A stretch of DNA of 64,000 nt from CAVVTR01 sp963751245 (GCA_963751245.1 CAVVTR010000009.1:1-64000); one strand, 5' to 3'; positions 37,671 through 46,358 are shown, counted from the first letter of the stretch. Notes: generated by a model not told the origin, from the letters alone. Numbers and translations are program-made.

Positions 37671-38627
37671 TCACGTGTCGGAGCGCGGCTCGCGCGCACC
37701 CATGGTGCACTGCCGGAGGTAGTGCCCCGAGTGGAGCGCCGCCAGGGGATTGTGGCCGAGAGCCGTGTCCTTGACCAGCAGCGTGGAGACGGGGGCGCGA
37801 CTGGCGGCGGCGAACACCGCGTCGGCACCCACGTCGAGTCCGACGATGAGGTTGAGATCGGTACCCGCGGTGTTGAGGACCCGGGCCTGCAGCACTGCGT
37901 TGCAGCGGTGGCCGGGAGGGGCGTCGGCGAAGCCGGGCGGCCGGGATCCGCGGATGGTGCAGGTGACGGGCAGCACGCGGAAGTAGCGCCGGAGGATGCC
38001 GGTGAGGACTTCGGCCTCGCGCCTGAGGTCCACGCAGAAAGCCACGCCGATGTGCGCGAAGCCCGCCCGGAGGGCAAACCGGACGAGCTGGGCGATCCGG
38101 CACTGGCCGCTCCAGCCGGGTGCTCTCCCGACCGAGGCGACGAGCAGGAGCCGCTCCAGCTTCCGGCTCCCGGCGGGGGTGCCCATGCCGGCGGGGAGGA
38201 ACGGACACGGCAGGCCTTCCTCGCACGATCGGTACGAGCAGCTCACGCAGTCCATCGGCCAGGCGTCTCCGGCCCGCCGGGCCGCGGCGCCCCCGCCGGT
38301 GTCCCGGCCGAAGCCGAAGCCGGAGCGGAGGGTGCCGGTGCGGATCGCCGCGAGCACCTCGGCCACCGAGCCGGTCACGTTGCCGATCACCCGCACGCCC
38401 CGGGCCTCGAGACGTTCCCGGGCGGAGCCGGTGATCCCGCCGCACACGAGCACGCGGACCGCGTGGATGCCAACGATTTCGAGCAGGCTCTCGACGCCGT
38501 CCACCGCCGCGTCGAGGACGGCCGGCGGCTCGGCCTGGCGGCCCCTCACCGTGACCAGGAGCAACCGGTCGGCCGTCGTGCACCGGGGAGCCACCCGGCC
38601 TCCGAGCAGGGGAACGGCGACCACCAT
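37671..38627 (-). CDS. NifX-like domain fused to DUF1847 metal-binding protein
   Basis: 318 aa from ATG 38627, with GGAGGG 7 bases upstream. Residues 1-110 form a dinitrogenase iron-molybdenum-cofactor (NifX/NifB-tail) domain: MVVAVPLLGGRVAPRCTTAD, VRVLVCGGITGSARERLEARG, VTGSVAEVLAAI. Residues 130-318 are DUF1847: MDCVSCSYRSCEEGLPCPF with four Cys likely to bind a metal or cluster, CRIAQLVRFALRAGFAHIGVAFCVDLRREA, ILRRYFRVLPVTCTIRG, CNAVLQARVLNTAGTDLNLIVGLDVGADAVFAAASRAP. No nif genes are nearby, so the role is probably handling an Fe-S or metallo-cofactor outside nitrogen fixation. It has its own sigma-54 promoter. Confidence 0.85.
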   Translation of the reverse strand: MVVAVPLLGGRVAPRCTTADRLLLVTVRGRQAEPPAVLDAAVDGVESLLEIVGIHAVRVLVCGGITGSARERLEARGVRVIGNVTGSVAEVLAAIRTGTLRSGFGFGRDTGGGAAARRAGDAWPMDCVSCSYRSCEEGLPCPFLPAGMGTPAGSRKLERLLLVASVGRAPGWSGQCRIAQLVRFALRAGFAHIGVAFCVDLRREAEVLTGILRRYFRVLPVTCTIRGSRPPGFADAPPGHRCNAVLQARVLNTAGTDLNLIVGLDVGADAVFAAASRAPVSTLLVKDTALGHNPLAALHSGHYLRQCTMGAREPRSDT

Positions 38628-38653
38628 CTCGGCACCCTCCGCACGGAGGAGCA

Positions 38654-38667
38654 GCAAGTCGCGTGCC
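38654..38667 (-). promoter_or_regulatory. Sigma-54 promoter (-24/-12) of the NifX/DUF1847 gene
   Basis: On the minus strand the sequence reads CGGCACGCGACTTGCT, with GG at 38667-38666 and GC at 38655-38654 exactly ten bases apart. It matches the consensus TGGCACG-N4-TTGC except for the first T. Predicted transcription start near 38643 leaves a short leader containing the ribosome site. Confidence 0.8.
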
Positions 38668-38729
38668 GGAGGCCCGGGCCGCGGCGGCGGTGACGCCGCG
38701 CGGCGGAGCCGGCTCCAACGCCGGAACGG

Positions 38730-38779
38730 TGTTGCACGAGGTGTCGTGATGCAACAGACGCGTTGCAACACATGCAACA
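38730..38779. promoter_or_regulatory. Activator-binding cluster: four TGTTGCA/TGCAACA-type half-sites
   Basis: TGTTGCA at 38730-38736 and TGCAACA at 38750-38756 form one inverted pair; CGTTGCA at 38761-38767 and TGCAACA at 38773-38779 form another. The cluster lies about 63-125 bases upstream of the minus-strand sigma-54 promoter and about 75-125 bases upstream of the plus-strand one. This is the usual position of enhancer sites for NtrC-type activators. Confidence 0.7.
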
Positions 38780-38854
38780 GTTTGGCGCAGCCACTCACGG
38801 GGCCGGCGTCGCCGGGCGTCGCGCAGGGGGACCTCTCCGCATCCGCGGCGTTCC

Positions 38855-38868
38855 GGCAAGGATCTTGC
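38855..38868 (+). promoter_or_regulatory. Sigma-54 promoter (-24/-12) of the DUF3857/sulfurtransferase operon
   Basis: CGGCAAGGATCTTGCA with GG at 38855-38856 and GC at 38867-38868, ten bases apart; consensus is TGGCACG-N4-TTGCA. Predicted start near 38880, 37 bases before ATG 38917, with GGAGGA in between. Confidence 0.72.
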
Positions 38869-38916
38869 ACTTCGGCTCCTCGATCTCGGGCGACGGATCG
38901 GATGGGAGGAGCGACG

Positions 38917-41900
38917 ATGAGTGCCACACCCTCTGTCGCACTCGCGGCCCTGCTGGTCGCGGGCTCCCTGCCGGCGCAAGGGTCCGGGCGCCTGCAGGCG
39001 GTGGGCGTGTCCGTCGAAGCGCTCGCCCGGCTCACGCCAGCGCCAGGGGCGGGGGAACCTCTCCCGCGGGCGGTCGCCGGAGCGGAGGGTGTCGTCCTCC
39101 TCGACGAGGAGGTCATCGCCGTGGATCCCTCGGGCGCCGCCACGGTCCTGGTGCATCGGGTCCTCCGTCCCATCGAGCGCGCCGGGACGTGGCGGACGGC
39201 GAAGATCGTCACACTGTTCCGCAGTCGCAGCGAGACCGTCGGCCTGGTCGACGGGCGGCGGATCACCGCCGGGGGCGAGATCGTACCCCTGTCCGCCGAG
39301 GCGGCCTTCGTGGAGACGCCGCAGCCCCTGGCCGAGGAGCACGTCTACACGGACCTGGCCCAGCTCGTCCTGCTCTTCCCGGGAGTGCAGGCAGGGGACA
39401 TGGTGGAGTACACGCTGGCCAGGCGGGAGGAGGCGGACGTCCCGCAGCAGTTCTCCAGCTTCCTGCCCGTGGCGGATCCCTGGCCGGTGGTCCGGGCGCG
39501 ACGCGAGGTCCTGCTGCCCCCCGGCTGGGCCCCGCGGTTGCACGCCAGGGTTCTGGGGCTCGAGGCCGTCGAGGAGCGCCGGGAGGTGTTGCCCTCGGGA
39601 TCCACGGCCGTCTCGTGGTCGGTGGGCGGCCTGCCGGCGCTGCGTCTGGAGCGGGGGCGCCAGCCGATCCGTCAGGGCGGCCCCGGCATCTGGCTGAGCA
39701 CGCTGGCGGACTGGTCCGAGGTGGCGGCATGGTACGCGGGGCTGGCCGGCGAGGCGGCGACGCTGGACCAGGAGCTCCAACGGTCGGTGGCGGTGTGGAC
39801 CCGGGACCTGAGCGCGCCCCGCGACATCCTGGCCGCCCTCCAGGCGCGCATCACGGCCCGTGTGCACTACCTGGGGCTGGAGTTCGGCGCGGGGAGGCTC
39901 CGGCCACGCAGCGCCACGGAGGTGTGGTCGAGCGGCTTCGGCGACTGCAAGGAGGTCGCCAACCTGCTCCGCGCGATGCTCGAGGCCCGCGGCGTCCACG
40001 CCCACCTGGTGCTCGTCAACACCCAGCACGCCGGGCGTATCGACGCGGCGATCCCGACCCACCTCCAGTTCGATCACGCCATCCTCGCCGTGGAGGAGGA
40101 CGGCGGGCTCTCGTACTGCGACCCCGCCGCTCCGGGTCTCGCTCCGGGAGAGCTTCCCCCCGGCGTCGGTGGCCGCCGGGCACTGCTGATCGCCTCCCCG
40201 GGCGGCCGTCTGGTCCAGCTTCCGGAGGCGCCGGCCGGGCATCTGAACCTCGCCTACGACCTGACCTTCGCCCCTCCGGGCCATGTCCAGGGGTGGTTTC
40301 GGGCAGACGCGGACGCCTACCAGGGTCGGCTCGTCCTCGCAGGGATCCGTCGCTCCTCCGAGGAGGGCCCGGCCGATCTCGAGAAGCTGGTGGCCGGGTT
40401 CTTCACCGAGCTCGAGGTCCTCGAGACCCAGGCGGTGGAGTCGCCGGCAGGCGGCCTGCCCGGGTCGGCCACGGTGTACTTCCGGGCGCCGGTGAGCTGC
40501 GGGGCGTCGGGCGCGGGGCTGCGGCTGCCGGCGTCGGACGTCGTGCTTCCTCCGATCGGCGGGGAGGAGCGGCGGGAGACGCCGCACTACCAGCACCTGG
40601 GAAGCGTCACCGTGGAGGTGAACTACACGGTGCCCCCCGGATGGGAAGTGGTGGAGCCGGTTCCGGAGCCTCTGGAGCTGGATGCCAGCGGCCTCCACGT
40701 CGAAGCTCGATGGGACCGGTCGACCGGAGGCCTGCACGGGGTGATGCGGTACGAGACAACCCGCACGCTCGTGGAGCCTGCCAGCTACGTGGGATGTGTC
40801 CGGGCCGTCCGCTCGCTGCGGGCGTGGCTGGAGTCGCCGGTTTCGGTCCGACCGGTGACGGAGACCATCGCGCACCTGGCTCCGCCGCTTCCGCGTCTGG
40901 CCAGTGGCGCCGCGCAGCTGAGGCTGGTCGAGGAGATGTACCCGAGGGACGGAGCTCCCGGGCCGCGCCGCGCGGCGCTGGAGCAGGTGCAGGAGTGGTT
41001 CTCGGGAGACTCCGCCGCAGCCATGGAAGCGGGTCTGGAGATCGCGATCCTGGACCAGGAGCAGGGCCGCAACGCGGCCTCCGTGACGGATCTCCGCGAC
41101 CTCCTGGCGCGCTTCGGTCCCGCCGTCGATGTGGAGCTCCGAGGATGGTGCGAGTACCTGCTGGCGAGCGGCCTTCGCCGCTGCGGGTCGGACGGCGAGG
41201 CGAGGGCGATCTACGACCGTCTCTCTCGCGACCGGGAGCTGCCCGCGTCGCGCAGGGGCTGGGCCTACGCGCGCGCCGCCCACATGCGCTTCGGATCGGC
41301 CCCTCTCGAGGCTGTGGCGATCCTGGGAGAGGCGGTGCGACTCGAGTCGCCGGCCCTGGAGCAGCAGGTGGCGCTGCTCGCCGAGCTGGAGGTCGCCGGG
41401 GTGCCTGGCGTCGACCTTCAGTGCCGGCTCGACGAGGTGACCGCGCGGTTCCCGCACCGCAGCCTGGACGTCCACGCCCGGCTCCTCCACGCGGTCAGGG
41501 ACCTCCTCGACCACGGCGACTTCGACGGCGCCGGCAAGCTCACCATCGTGCTGGAGGAGCGCATCGAGCGGTTCCCGGAGCTGAGGACGGTGGCCGCGGA
41601 GATCCGGCACACGGGCGGCCTCGTCCGGCGGGGTCTCGCGTGCCACGAGATCGCCGGGGAGATGGACGACTACATCTCGGTCCATCCGCCGGCGTGGTGG
41701 GGCACGCTCCCGGTACCGGCCAACGGCCGGGATGCGCTGGTCGTCGCCCTGCAGCGCCTGGACCGTTTCAGCGGCGGCCGCGAGTTCGTCCGCGGCACCT
41801 TCGCGCTGCTCACCCACTGGAGCGTGGCTCCCGACTTCTTCGAGTTTCTGCTCCGGCGGAGCGCGCAGCACCTCCGCCGGAGCGGTGGTGACGAGGATCT

Positions 41901-41982
41901 GGCGGCGCAGCTCGACGCCTGGCGCGCCCGGCTCGGATCCGTGAACGCTGCGAGCAGACCGGACAGGGAGGTACGGCAATGA
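38917..41982 (+). CDS. Exported DUF3857/transglutaminase-like protein
   Basis: 1021 aa. Signal peptide MSATPSVALAALLVAGSLPAQG. Residues 50-230 are a DUF3857-type beta domain (EVIAVDPSGAATVLVHRVLR, GVQAGDMVEYTLARRE). Residues 290-410 are a transglutaminase/protease core: VWSSGFGDCKEVANLLRAML with Cys about 344, HLQFDHAILAV with His about 387, and LSYCDPAAPG with Asp about 402, so the triad is intact. A DUF2569/3858-like beta region follows, then 350 helical residues that look like TPR-type repeats (LAELEVAGVPG, LHAVRDLLDHGDFDGA). The substrate is unknown; peptide cleavage or crosslinking in the periplasm is possible. Start ATG follows GGAGGA. Its TGA overlaps the next ATG. Confidence 0.85.
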   Translation: MSATPSVALAALLVAGSLPAQGSGRLQAVGVSVEALARLTPAPGAGEPLPRAVAGAEGVVLLDEEVIAVDPSGAATVLVHRVLRPIERAGTWRTAKIVTLFRSRSETVGLVDGRRITAGGEIVPLSAEAAFVETPQPLAEEHVYTDLAQLVLLFPGVQAGDMVEYTLARREEADVPQQFSSFLPVADPWPVVRARREVLLPPGWAPRLHARVLGLEAVEERREVLPSGSTAVSWSVGGLPALRLERGRQPIRQGGPGIWLSTLADWSEVAAWYAGLAGEAATLDQELQRSVAVWTRDLSAPRDILAALQARITARVHYLGLEFGAGRLRPRSATEVWSSGFGDCKEVANLLRAMLEARGVHAHLVLVNTQHAGRIDAAIPTHLQFDHAILAVEEDGGLSYCDPAAPGLAPGELPPGVGGRRALLIASPGGRLVQLPEAPAGHLNLAYDLTFAPPGHVQGWFRADADAYQGRLVLAGIRRSSEEGPADLEKLVAGFFTELEVLETQAVESPAGGLPGSATVYFRAPVSCGASGAGLRLPASDVVLPPIGGEERRETPHYQHLGSVTVEVNYTVPPGWEVVEPVPEPLELDASGLHVEARWDRSTGGLHGVMRYETTRTLVEPASYVGCVRAVRSLRAWLESPVSVRPVTETIAHLAPPLPRLASGAAQLRLVEEMYPRDGAPGPRRAALEQVQEWFSGDSAAAMEAGLEIAILDQEQGRNAASVTDLRDLLARFGPAVDVELRGWCEYLLASGLRRCGSDGEARAIYDRLSRDRELPASRRGWAYARAAHMRFGSAPLEAVAILGEAVRLESPALEQQVALLAELEVAGVPGVDLQCRLDEVTARFPHRSLDVHARLLHAVRDLLDHGDFDGAGKLTIVLEERIERFPELRTVAAEIRHTGGLVRRGLACHEIAGEMDDYISVHPPAWWGTLPVPANGRDALVVALQRLDRFSGGREFVRGTFALLTHWSVAPDFFEFLLRRSAQHLRRSGGDEDLAAQLDAWRARLGSVNAASRPDREVRQ

Positions 41983-43085
41983 CGAAGGTGGCACGTCTGG
42001 CAGTGATCCTGGCCGTCGGGACGACGGCCGTCGCGGTGGTCGGTGCCGTGGGTGGACCGGGCCAGGGCGAGGAGGTCAGCGCCCCCGCGTGGAGCGCCCC
42101 GGCCTGGATGGAGTCCGGCAGCACGCCCTACAAGGGGTATGTGCGTGGCTGGGCTCTGATCAGCGCCCAGGAGCTCAAGGACCAGATGGATCTCCAGCAG
42201 GCCTGGAACAGCAGGGTCCCGCTCCCCGACGGCACCATGCCGACGGCGAACCCCAAGCTGATCGTCATCGACGTCGGTCATCCGGCCACGCAGTACAGGG
42301 TGGACGGCCACATCCCCGGCGCCATCAACATCTGGCGGTCGGACTACGAGTCCACGGAGAAGCACTGGGGAGCCCGCGGCGAAGACCTCATGAACCGCAA
42401 GGACTTCGAGGCGTTCCTGCGCACCCTGGGTGTCGACAACGACAGCATGGTGGTCTGGTACGACCACAAGTACGACGCCACGCGCCTGTGGTGGGCGTGC
42501 AAGCTGTACGGCTTCGAGACGCGTGTCCTCGACGGCGGGATGAAGGCCTGGAAGGACGCCGGCTTCGACGTGGACCGGCTGTCTTCCCCCGACCGGCCGG
42601 GGAACGGCACCATCAGCCTGGCGGACTGGGGCCATCCCTACCTCAAGGTCGGCCGCGAGGCCGTGTGGCGCTGCAAGGACGACCCCCGCTGGGTGCTGTG
42701 GGACATCCGCAGCAAGGAGGAGTGGGACGGCTCGCGCAAGCGCGTGCGGCGGCCGGGACACATTCCGTGGCAGAAGGGCACGTGGTACTCGTGGAAGGAC
42801 GTCCACCGGGCCGACGGCACCTTCCTCGACGCGGCGGAGCTGAAGGCCTACACCGACCGGATCGGCATGCAGGCCACGGACCACAACGTGTTCTTCTGCC
42901 AGTCGGGGGTGCGGGTGACGCAGCCCCTGTTCGCCCTCTACCTGGGGGGCTGGCCGATGGAGCACCTCCACATCTTCGACTCCTCGTTCATCGGCTGGGG
43001 GAACTCCCCGGATCTCCCCGTCGTCGACGGTGAAGGGAAGCCGGTCGCGGGAGAGGATGCGCGGGAGGTGGAGGTCAAGGACTGA
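41979..43085 (+). CDS. Periplasmic double-rhodanese thiosulfate sulfurtransferase
   Basis: 368 aa. Signal peptide VARLAVILAVGTTAVAVVGA. Two rhodanese domains: an inactive-type N-terminal one (KLIVIDVGHPATQYRVDGHIPG, MVVWYDHKYDATRLWWACKL) and a catalytic C-terminal one (WVLWDIRSKEEWDGS; active-site loop FFCQSGVRVTQPLFALYLGG with Cys about 307). It transfers sulfane sulfur, for example from thiosulfate to a thiol or cyanide. ATGA overlap couples it to the DUF3857 gene, so it is expected to be expressed from the same sigma-54 promoter. A 13-bp hairpin follows. Confidence 0.9.
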   Translation: MTKVARLAVILAVGTTAVAVVGAVGGPGQGEEVSAPAWSAPAWMESGSTPYKGYVRGWALISAQELKDQMDLQQAWNSRVPLPDGTMPTANPKLIVIDVGHPATQYRVDGHIPGAINIWRSDYESTEKHWGARGEDLMNRKDFEAFLRTLGVDNDSMVVWYDHKYDATRLWWACKLYGFETRVLDGGMKAWKDAGFDVDRLSSPDRPGNGTISLADWGHPYLKVGREAVWRCKDDPRWVLWDIRSKEEWDGSRKRVRRPGHIPWQKGTWYSWKDVHRADGTFLDAAELKAYTDRIGMQATDHNVFFCQSGVRVTQPLFALYLGGWPMEHLHIFDSSFIGWGNSPDLPVVDGEGKPVAGEDAREVEVKD

Positions 43086-43107
43086 CGCCCGGGGAGAGTG
43101 TCCGCGG

Positions 43108-43137
43108 GGGGAGCCCGGCGCTGCCGCCGGGCTCCCC
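43108..43137. terminator. Hairpin, 13-bp perfect stem, ending the sigma-54 operon
   Basis: GGGGAGCCCGGCG, loop CTGC, CGCCGGGCTCCCC, 22 bases after the sulfurtransferase stop. No T-run. It separates this operon from the radical SAM gene. Confidence 0.65.
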
Positions 43138-43164
43138 GTCGACCGGGCGCCGGGAGGTGCGCGC

Positions 43165-44215
43165 GTGAGAGGGTGGCGTCGGAGCCGCAGGCCCCCCCGG
43201 CTGGACTGGGTCCAGATCGAGGTCACCTCGCGGTGCACGGTGGCGTGCCTCTACTGCCCGAGGAAGGCGCTGGGCTCCAGGTGGCGTCACCGTGACGTCG
43301 CTCCCGGCCTGATCGTTGACCTGCTGCCCTCGCTCCGCCGCGTCCGTCACGTCCACCTCCAGGGCTGGGGCGAGCCGCTCCTCCACCCGAACTTCTTCGA
43401 GATGGCTGCGTGGCTGGCCGAAGCCGGGTGCCGGGTGGGCACCACCAGCAACGGCGCCCTCCTCGACCGTTCCGCCGCCCGGGCCCTGGTCGACGCCGGG
43501 GTGGACGTGGTGGCGCTGTCGGTGGCCGGCGCCGATGGCGGCAACCAACGACCCGCTTCGCGGCGGCACCCCCCTCGAACGCGTCGTCGCCGCCGCCCGC
43601 GCTCTCGCCGAGGCCCGGGGCGACCGGCGCCGTCCCCGCATCCACCTGGCCTACATGCTTCTCCGCTCCGGGCTGGAGTCCATCGAGCACCTGCCCGGGC
43701 TGGTCGAGCGGAGCGGTGCCGACGAGGTGGTGGTCAGCACCCTCGGCCTTGCGTTCACGCCGGAGCTCGCCCGCGAGGCCGTGGTGGCGGACGGCGAGCA
43801 GGCCCTCGAGGAGGTGCGCGCCCGTCTGTCGAGGGTGGAGGAGGAGGTCGAGGCCCGCGGCGCGCGGCTCAACTTCCGCATCCTCTCCCCCCTGGCCTCG
43901 CCCGGGACCTGTGCGGACAACCCCGCGAGGGGCGTGTTCGTCGGCGCAGACGGGCGCGTCCACCCGTGCGTCGCCCTCGGCCTGCCGGTGGAGGGGCCGG
44001 TCGAGCACTTCCCGTGGGGGGAACGGGCCGTGGTGTGGCCGAGGACCCTGGGCGATCTGCGGCACGAGACCCTCGACGGCATCTGGAGCAAGGCGGAGAG
44101 CCGCGACTTCCGCAGGAGCGTCCGCTCGTCGTCGCCGCCGTCAGGGTGCGTGGCGTGCCCCAAGCGCTGCGAGGTGTCCGTAGCGCCCCCGGTCGACCTC
44201 GTACCCCCCATCTGA
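43165..44215 (+). CDS. Radical SAM/SPASM-like protein, one frameshift
   Basis: About 349 aa. GTG 43165 with GGGAGG upstream. Radical SAM motif EVTSRCTVACLYCPRKAL (C-x3-C-x2-C) near the N-terminus, then HVHLQGWGEPLLHPNFFEM and GTTSNGALLD. C-terminal extra Cys (GRVHPCVALGLP and SGCVACPKRCEV) could bind an auxiliary cluster as in SPASM/twitch proteins. The frame changes near 43541, where removing one G from a GGCGGC run restores GADGATNDPLRGG; this looks like a sequence error. It could modify a peptide or cofactor. It lies directly after the sulfurtransferase operon but behind a hairpin. Confidence 0.82.
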
Positions 44216-44297
44216 CGCCGTTTTGCGGCCACCGCGCAGCGCGCGGCCGGGAAGCTCCTCCCGCCGCCGGACGTTGCGCCAAGAGGAGGTGAGGACA

Positions 44298-44579
44298 TTG
44301 CGTCTCGAAGTGAAGGGCATGGCGGTGGCGCTCGGGCTCGTCTGGGGCGTGTTCGGCATGTTCGCCACGGGCCTCCTCAACATGGTCTGGGGCGGCTACG
44401 GCGGCGCGTTCCTCGCGGCAATGAGCACCCTCTACCCGGGCTACCACCCCGACGGCACCGTGGTCCAGCTGCTGCTGGGCACGGTCTACGGTCTCGCCGA
44501 CGGGGCCGTGCTCGGCGCCCTCATCGCCTGGCTGTACAACCTGGCCGTGGGGCGGCCGGGCGCCCGAGGCCGGCGGTGA
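44298..44579 (+). CDS. Small holin-like membrane protein
   Basis: 93 aa from TTG 44298, with AGGAGGTGA upstream. MRLEVKGMAVALGLVWGVFGMFATGLL and GTVYGLADGAVLGALIAWLYNLA form two hydrophobic regions around STLYPGYHPDGT. This pattern occurs in short proteins often labelled bacteriophage holin, though they sit in ordinary chromosomes. No phage genes are near, and a role in lysis is not supported. Confidence 0.7.
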   Translation: MRLEVKGMAVALGLVWGVFGMFATGLLNMVWGGYGGAFLAAMSTLYPGYHPDGTVVQLLLGTVYGLADGAVLGALIAWLYNLAVGRPGARGRR

Positions 44580-44619
44580 GGCGACGGGCCCGGGGCCCGG
44601 GGCGGAAAGGCGGGGCGCG

Positions 44620-44973
44620 TTGTACCACTTGATCTTCATCCTGCCCCTGCTGGGCCTCGTGGTCTTCTGGATCTGGCCGCCGGCCGTCGCCGTGCCGGTG
44701 TACGCCGTCATCCTGGCCGTCTCCGTCACCTCCTACGTGGTCGTCATCCGGGCGAAGCGGCGCGTGCCGATGATGGGCGAGGACGAGCTCGAGCACGAGC
44801 CCGCCGTGGTCGTGTCGGTGCTCGGACGGGGCGAGGCCGAGGTTCGCGTCCACGGTGAGCTGTGGCGCGCGGTCTCCGACGATCGCCTGGCCGTGGGCGA
44901 CCGGGTGGACGTGGTCTCCGAGCCCGCGGGCATGACCGTCCGGGTCGCCCTCCACCGCGAGCCCCAAGAATAG
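44620..44973 (+). CDS. NfeD-like membrane protein with OB-fold tail
   Basis: 117 aa from TTG 44620. Two membrane helices (LIFILPLLGLVVFWIW; VPVYAVILAVSVTSYVVVI), then a soluble part with GEAEVRVHGELWRAVSDDRLAVGDRVDVVS, the G-x-v-x-v-x-G-E-x-W-x-A signature of the NfeD OB domain. NfeD proteins partner SPFH proteins; the only SPFH genes in the window are at 28971 and hflK/hflC. The start codon choice is weak. Confidence 0.72.
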   Translation: MYHLIFILPLLGLVVFWIWPPAVAVPVYAVILAVSVTSYVVVIRAKRRVPMMGEDELEHEPAVVVSVLGRGEAEVRVHGELWRAVSDDRLAVGDRVDVVSEPAGMTVRVALHREPQE

Positions 44974-45281
44974 AAGGAGTCGTCGCGCCCGACGGACCGG
45001 ATCCGGCGGTGCTGCTGCGCGGCGGCGCAGCCACCCGCGGGTCACGGACCGCGTGGCCGCCACAACCCTGCATCATCGAATGGAGCCCAGGTCTTCAGAC
45101 CTGGGTCTGGAGGTCGAGACGGCGACTGCCGGCCCGCGCGCGCACCCGGCGGGCTGAATCCCCTGGCGCTGCTGCAATCGCCGAGGCCACTTCTGTGCCC
45201 CGCGGCCTGTTGTCGTGTGCGATGGGCACTCGGGCCTCGTGCCGCCGCCCGCCCTGACCTCCGCGGCGCGGAGGGGCTCGA
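44974..45281. other. 308-bp region without a supported gene
   Basis: Between the NfeD-like gene and the convergent ada. It holds one hairpin (45086-45105). Short open frames across it have no ribosome sites or recognisable products. Confidence 0.6.
45086..45105. terminator. Hairpin CCCAGGTCT/AGACCTGGG
   Basis: Perfect 9-bp arms separated by TC, 112 bases after the NfeD-like stop. It may be a terminator serving both convergent genes, or a protein-binding palindrome. Confidence 0.45.
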
Positions 45282-46358
45282 TCAGGGTGCTTCCGGAGAC
45301 GCTCCGCCGCGCACGGTCGCCTGCTCCAGGTCGAGGAGGAAGCGCTTGCGCCACACCCCGCCCCCGTACCCTCCGAGCTCCCCGGCTTTGGTCACCACCC
45401 GGTGGCAGGGCAGCACGATGCTCACCCGGTTGAAGCCGTTGGCGCGGCCCACGGCCCGGGCGGCCCCGGGGGAGCCGAGAGCGCGGGCCAGGTCCTCGTA
45501 CGAGCGCGTTTCGCCGTAGGGGATCTCCCGCAGCAGCCGCCACACCCGCTCCTGGAACGGCGAGCCCGGCGCCGTCACCGGCACCTCGAAGCGTTGCCGG
45601 ACGCCGGCGAAGTACTCCGCGAGCTCCGCGTGGAGCTGCTCCAGGTGTCTGTTCTCCCCGGGGACGATGGGCCGGTCGAAGCGGCGCCGGACGGTGGCCA
45701 GCTGCAGCTCGAGGCGGCGCCGGTCGGTGAACTCCAGCAGGCACACCCCCTCGCCGGAGGCGCCGGTGACCAGCGGGCCGATGGGGCTCTCGATCCACGC
45801 CACCACGATGCAGTCGGCGTCGACGCCGCGGCCGGGAGGCGTGCCGAACAGGCGGGAGAACGCCTCGCGGAAGCCGCTCGCCGACTCGTAGCCGCTGGAG
45901 AACGTCACGTCGTCCAGGCTCGCGCCCTCGCGGATCCGCGCCAGCGCCGCGCCCAGCCGCCTCGAGCGGCAGAAGGCGTGGAACGTCATCCCGTAGCGTG
46001 CGGCGAAGTGACGCCGCACCCGCGCCGGATCGAGGCCGCGGGCGCGGAGGTCCGAGTCGGTGATCCGGGCCGACGGGTCGCGGTCCACCTCGCCGAGGAG
46101 CGCCGCCATCCACTCCGGCGGCCTTCCGCCGGCCTCCAGCGGGTGGCACCGCTTGCACGGCCGGTAGCCCGCGAACAGCGCCTCCCCGACCGTGGCGAAG
46201 TACTCGACGTTCTCCGGCAGGGGACGGCGCGCCGGGCACGACGGCCTGCAGAAGATCCCGGTGGTCCGCACGGCGAGCACGAACAGCCCGTCGTAGGAAG
46301 CGTCGCGGGCCCGCGACGCGCGCTCCATCTCGTCGGTGGTGGGCAGAAGCATGTCCAT
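45282..46358 (-). CDS. ada: Ada: methyl-phosphotriester sensor, AraC HTH and O6-alkylguanine methyltransferase
   Basis: 358 aa from ATG 46358. Three domains in the usual order. The N-terminal zinc domain has the four Cys of FCRPSCPAR and GYRPCKRCHP, one of which takes methyl groups from DNA phosphotriesters. Then an AraC-type HTH (DPARVRRHFAARYGMTFHAFCRSRRLG; YESASGFREAFSRLFGTPPG). Last is the suicide methyltransferase: SPFQERVWRLLREIPYGETRSY, ANGFNRVSIVLPCHRVV with acceptor Cys, GGYGGGVWRKRFLLDLE. It repairs alkylated DNA and, once methylated, activates the adaptive response. Length and residues are complete. Confidence 0.95.
   Translation of the reverse strand: MDMLLPTTDEMERASRARDASYDGLFVLAVRTTGIFCRPSCPARRPLPENVEYFATVGEALFAGYRPCKRCHPLEAGGRPPEWMAALLGEVDRDPSARITDSDLRARGLDPARVRRHFAARYGMTFHAFCRSRRLGAALARIREGASLDDVTFSSGYESASGFREAFSRLFGTPPGRGVDADCIVVAWIESPIGPLVTGASGEGVCLLEFTDRRRLELQLATVRRRFDRPIVPGENRHLEQLHAELAEYFAGVRQRFEVPVTAPGSPFQERVWRLLREIPYGETRSYEDLARALGSPGAARAVGRANGFNRVSIVLPCHRVVTKAGELGGYGGGVWRKRFLLDLEQATVRGGASPEAP

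Noticed and set aside
38781..38800. A third sigma-54-like motif, TTTGGCGCAGCCACTCAC
   Set aside because: Ten bases after GG comes CA and not GC, so the spacing rule fails.
36205..41994. A 1929-codon open frame on the minus strand across several genes
   Set aside because: Only its first-listed end (36205-37515) is a real protein. The rest is antisense to the DUF3857 gene and is open because GC-rich codons avoid stops on the other strand.
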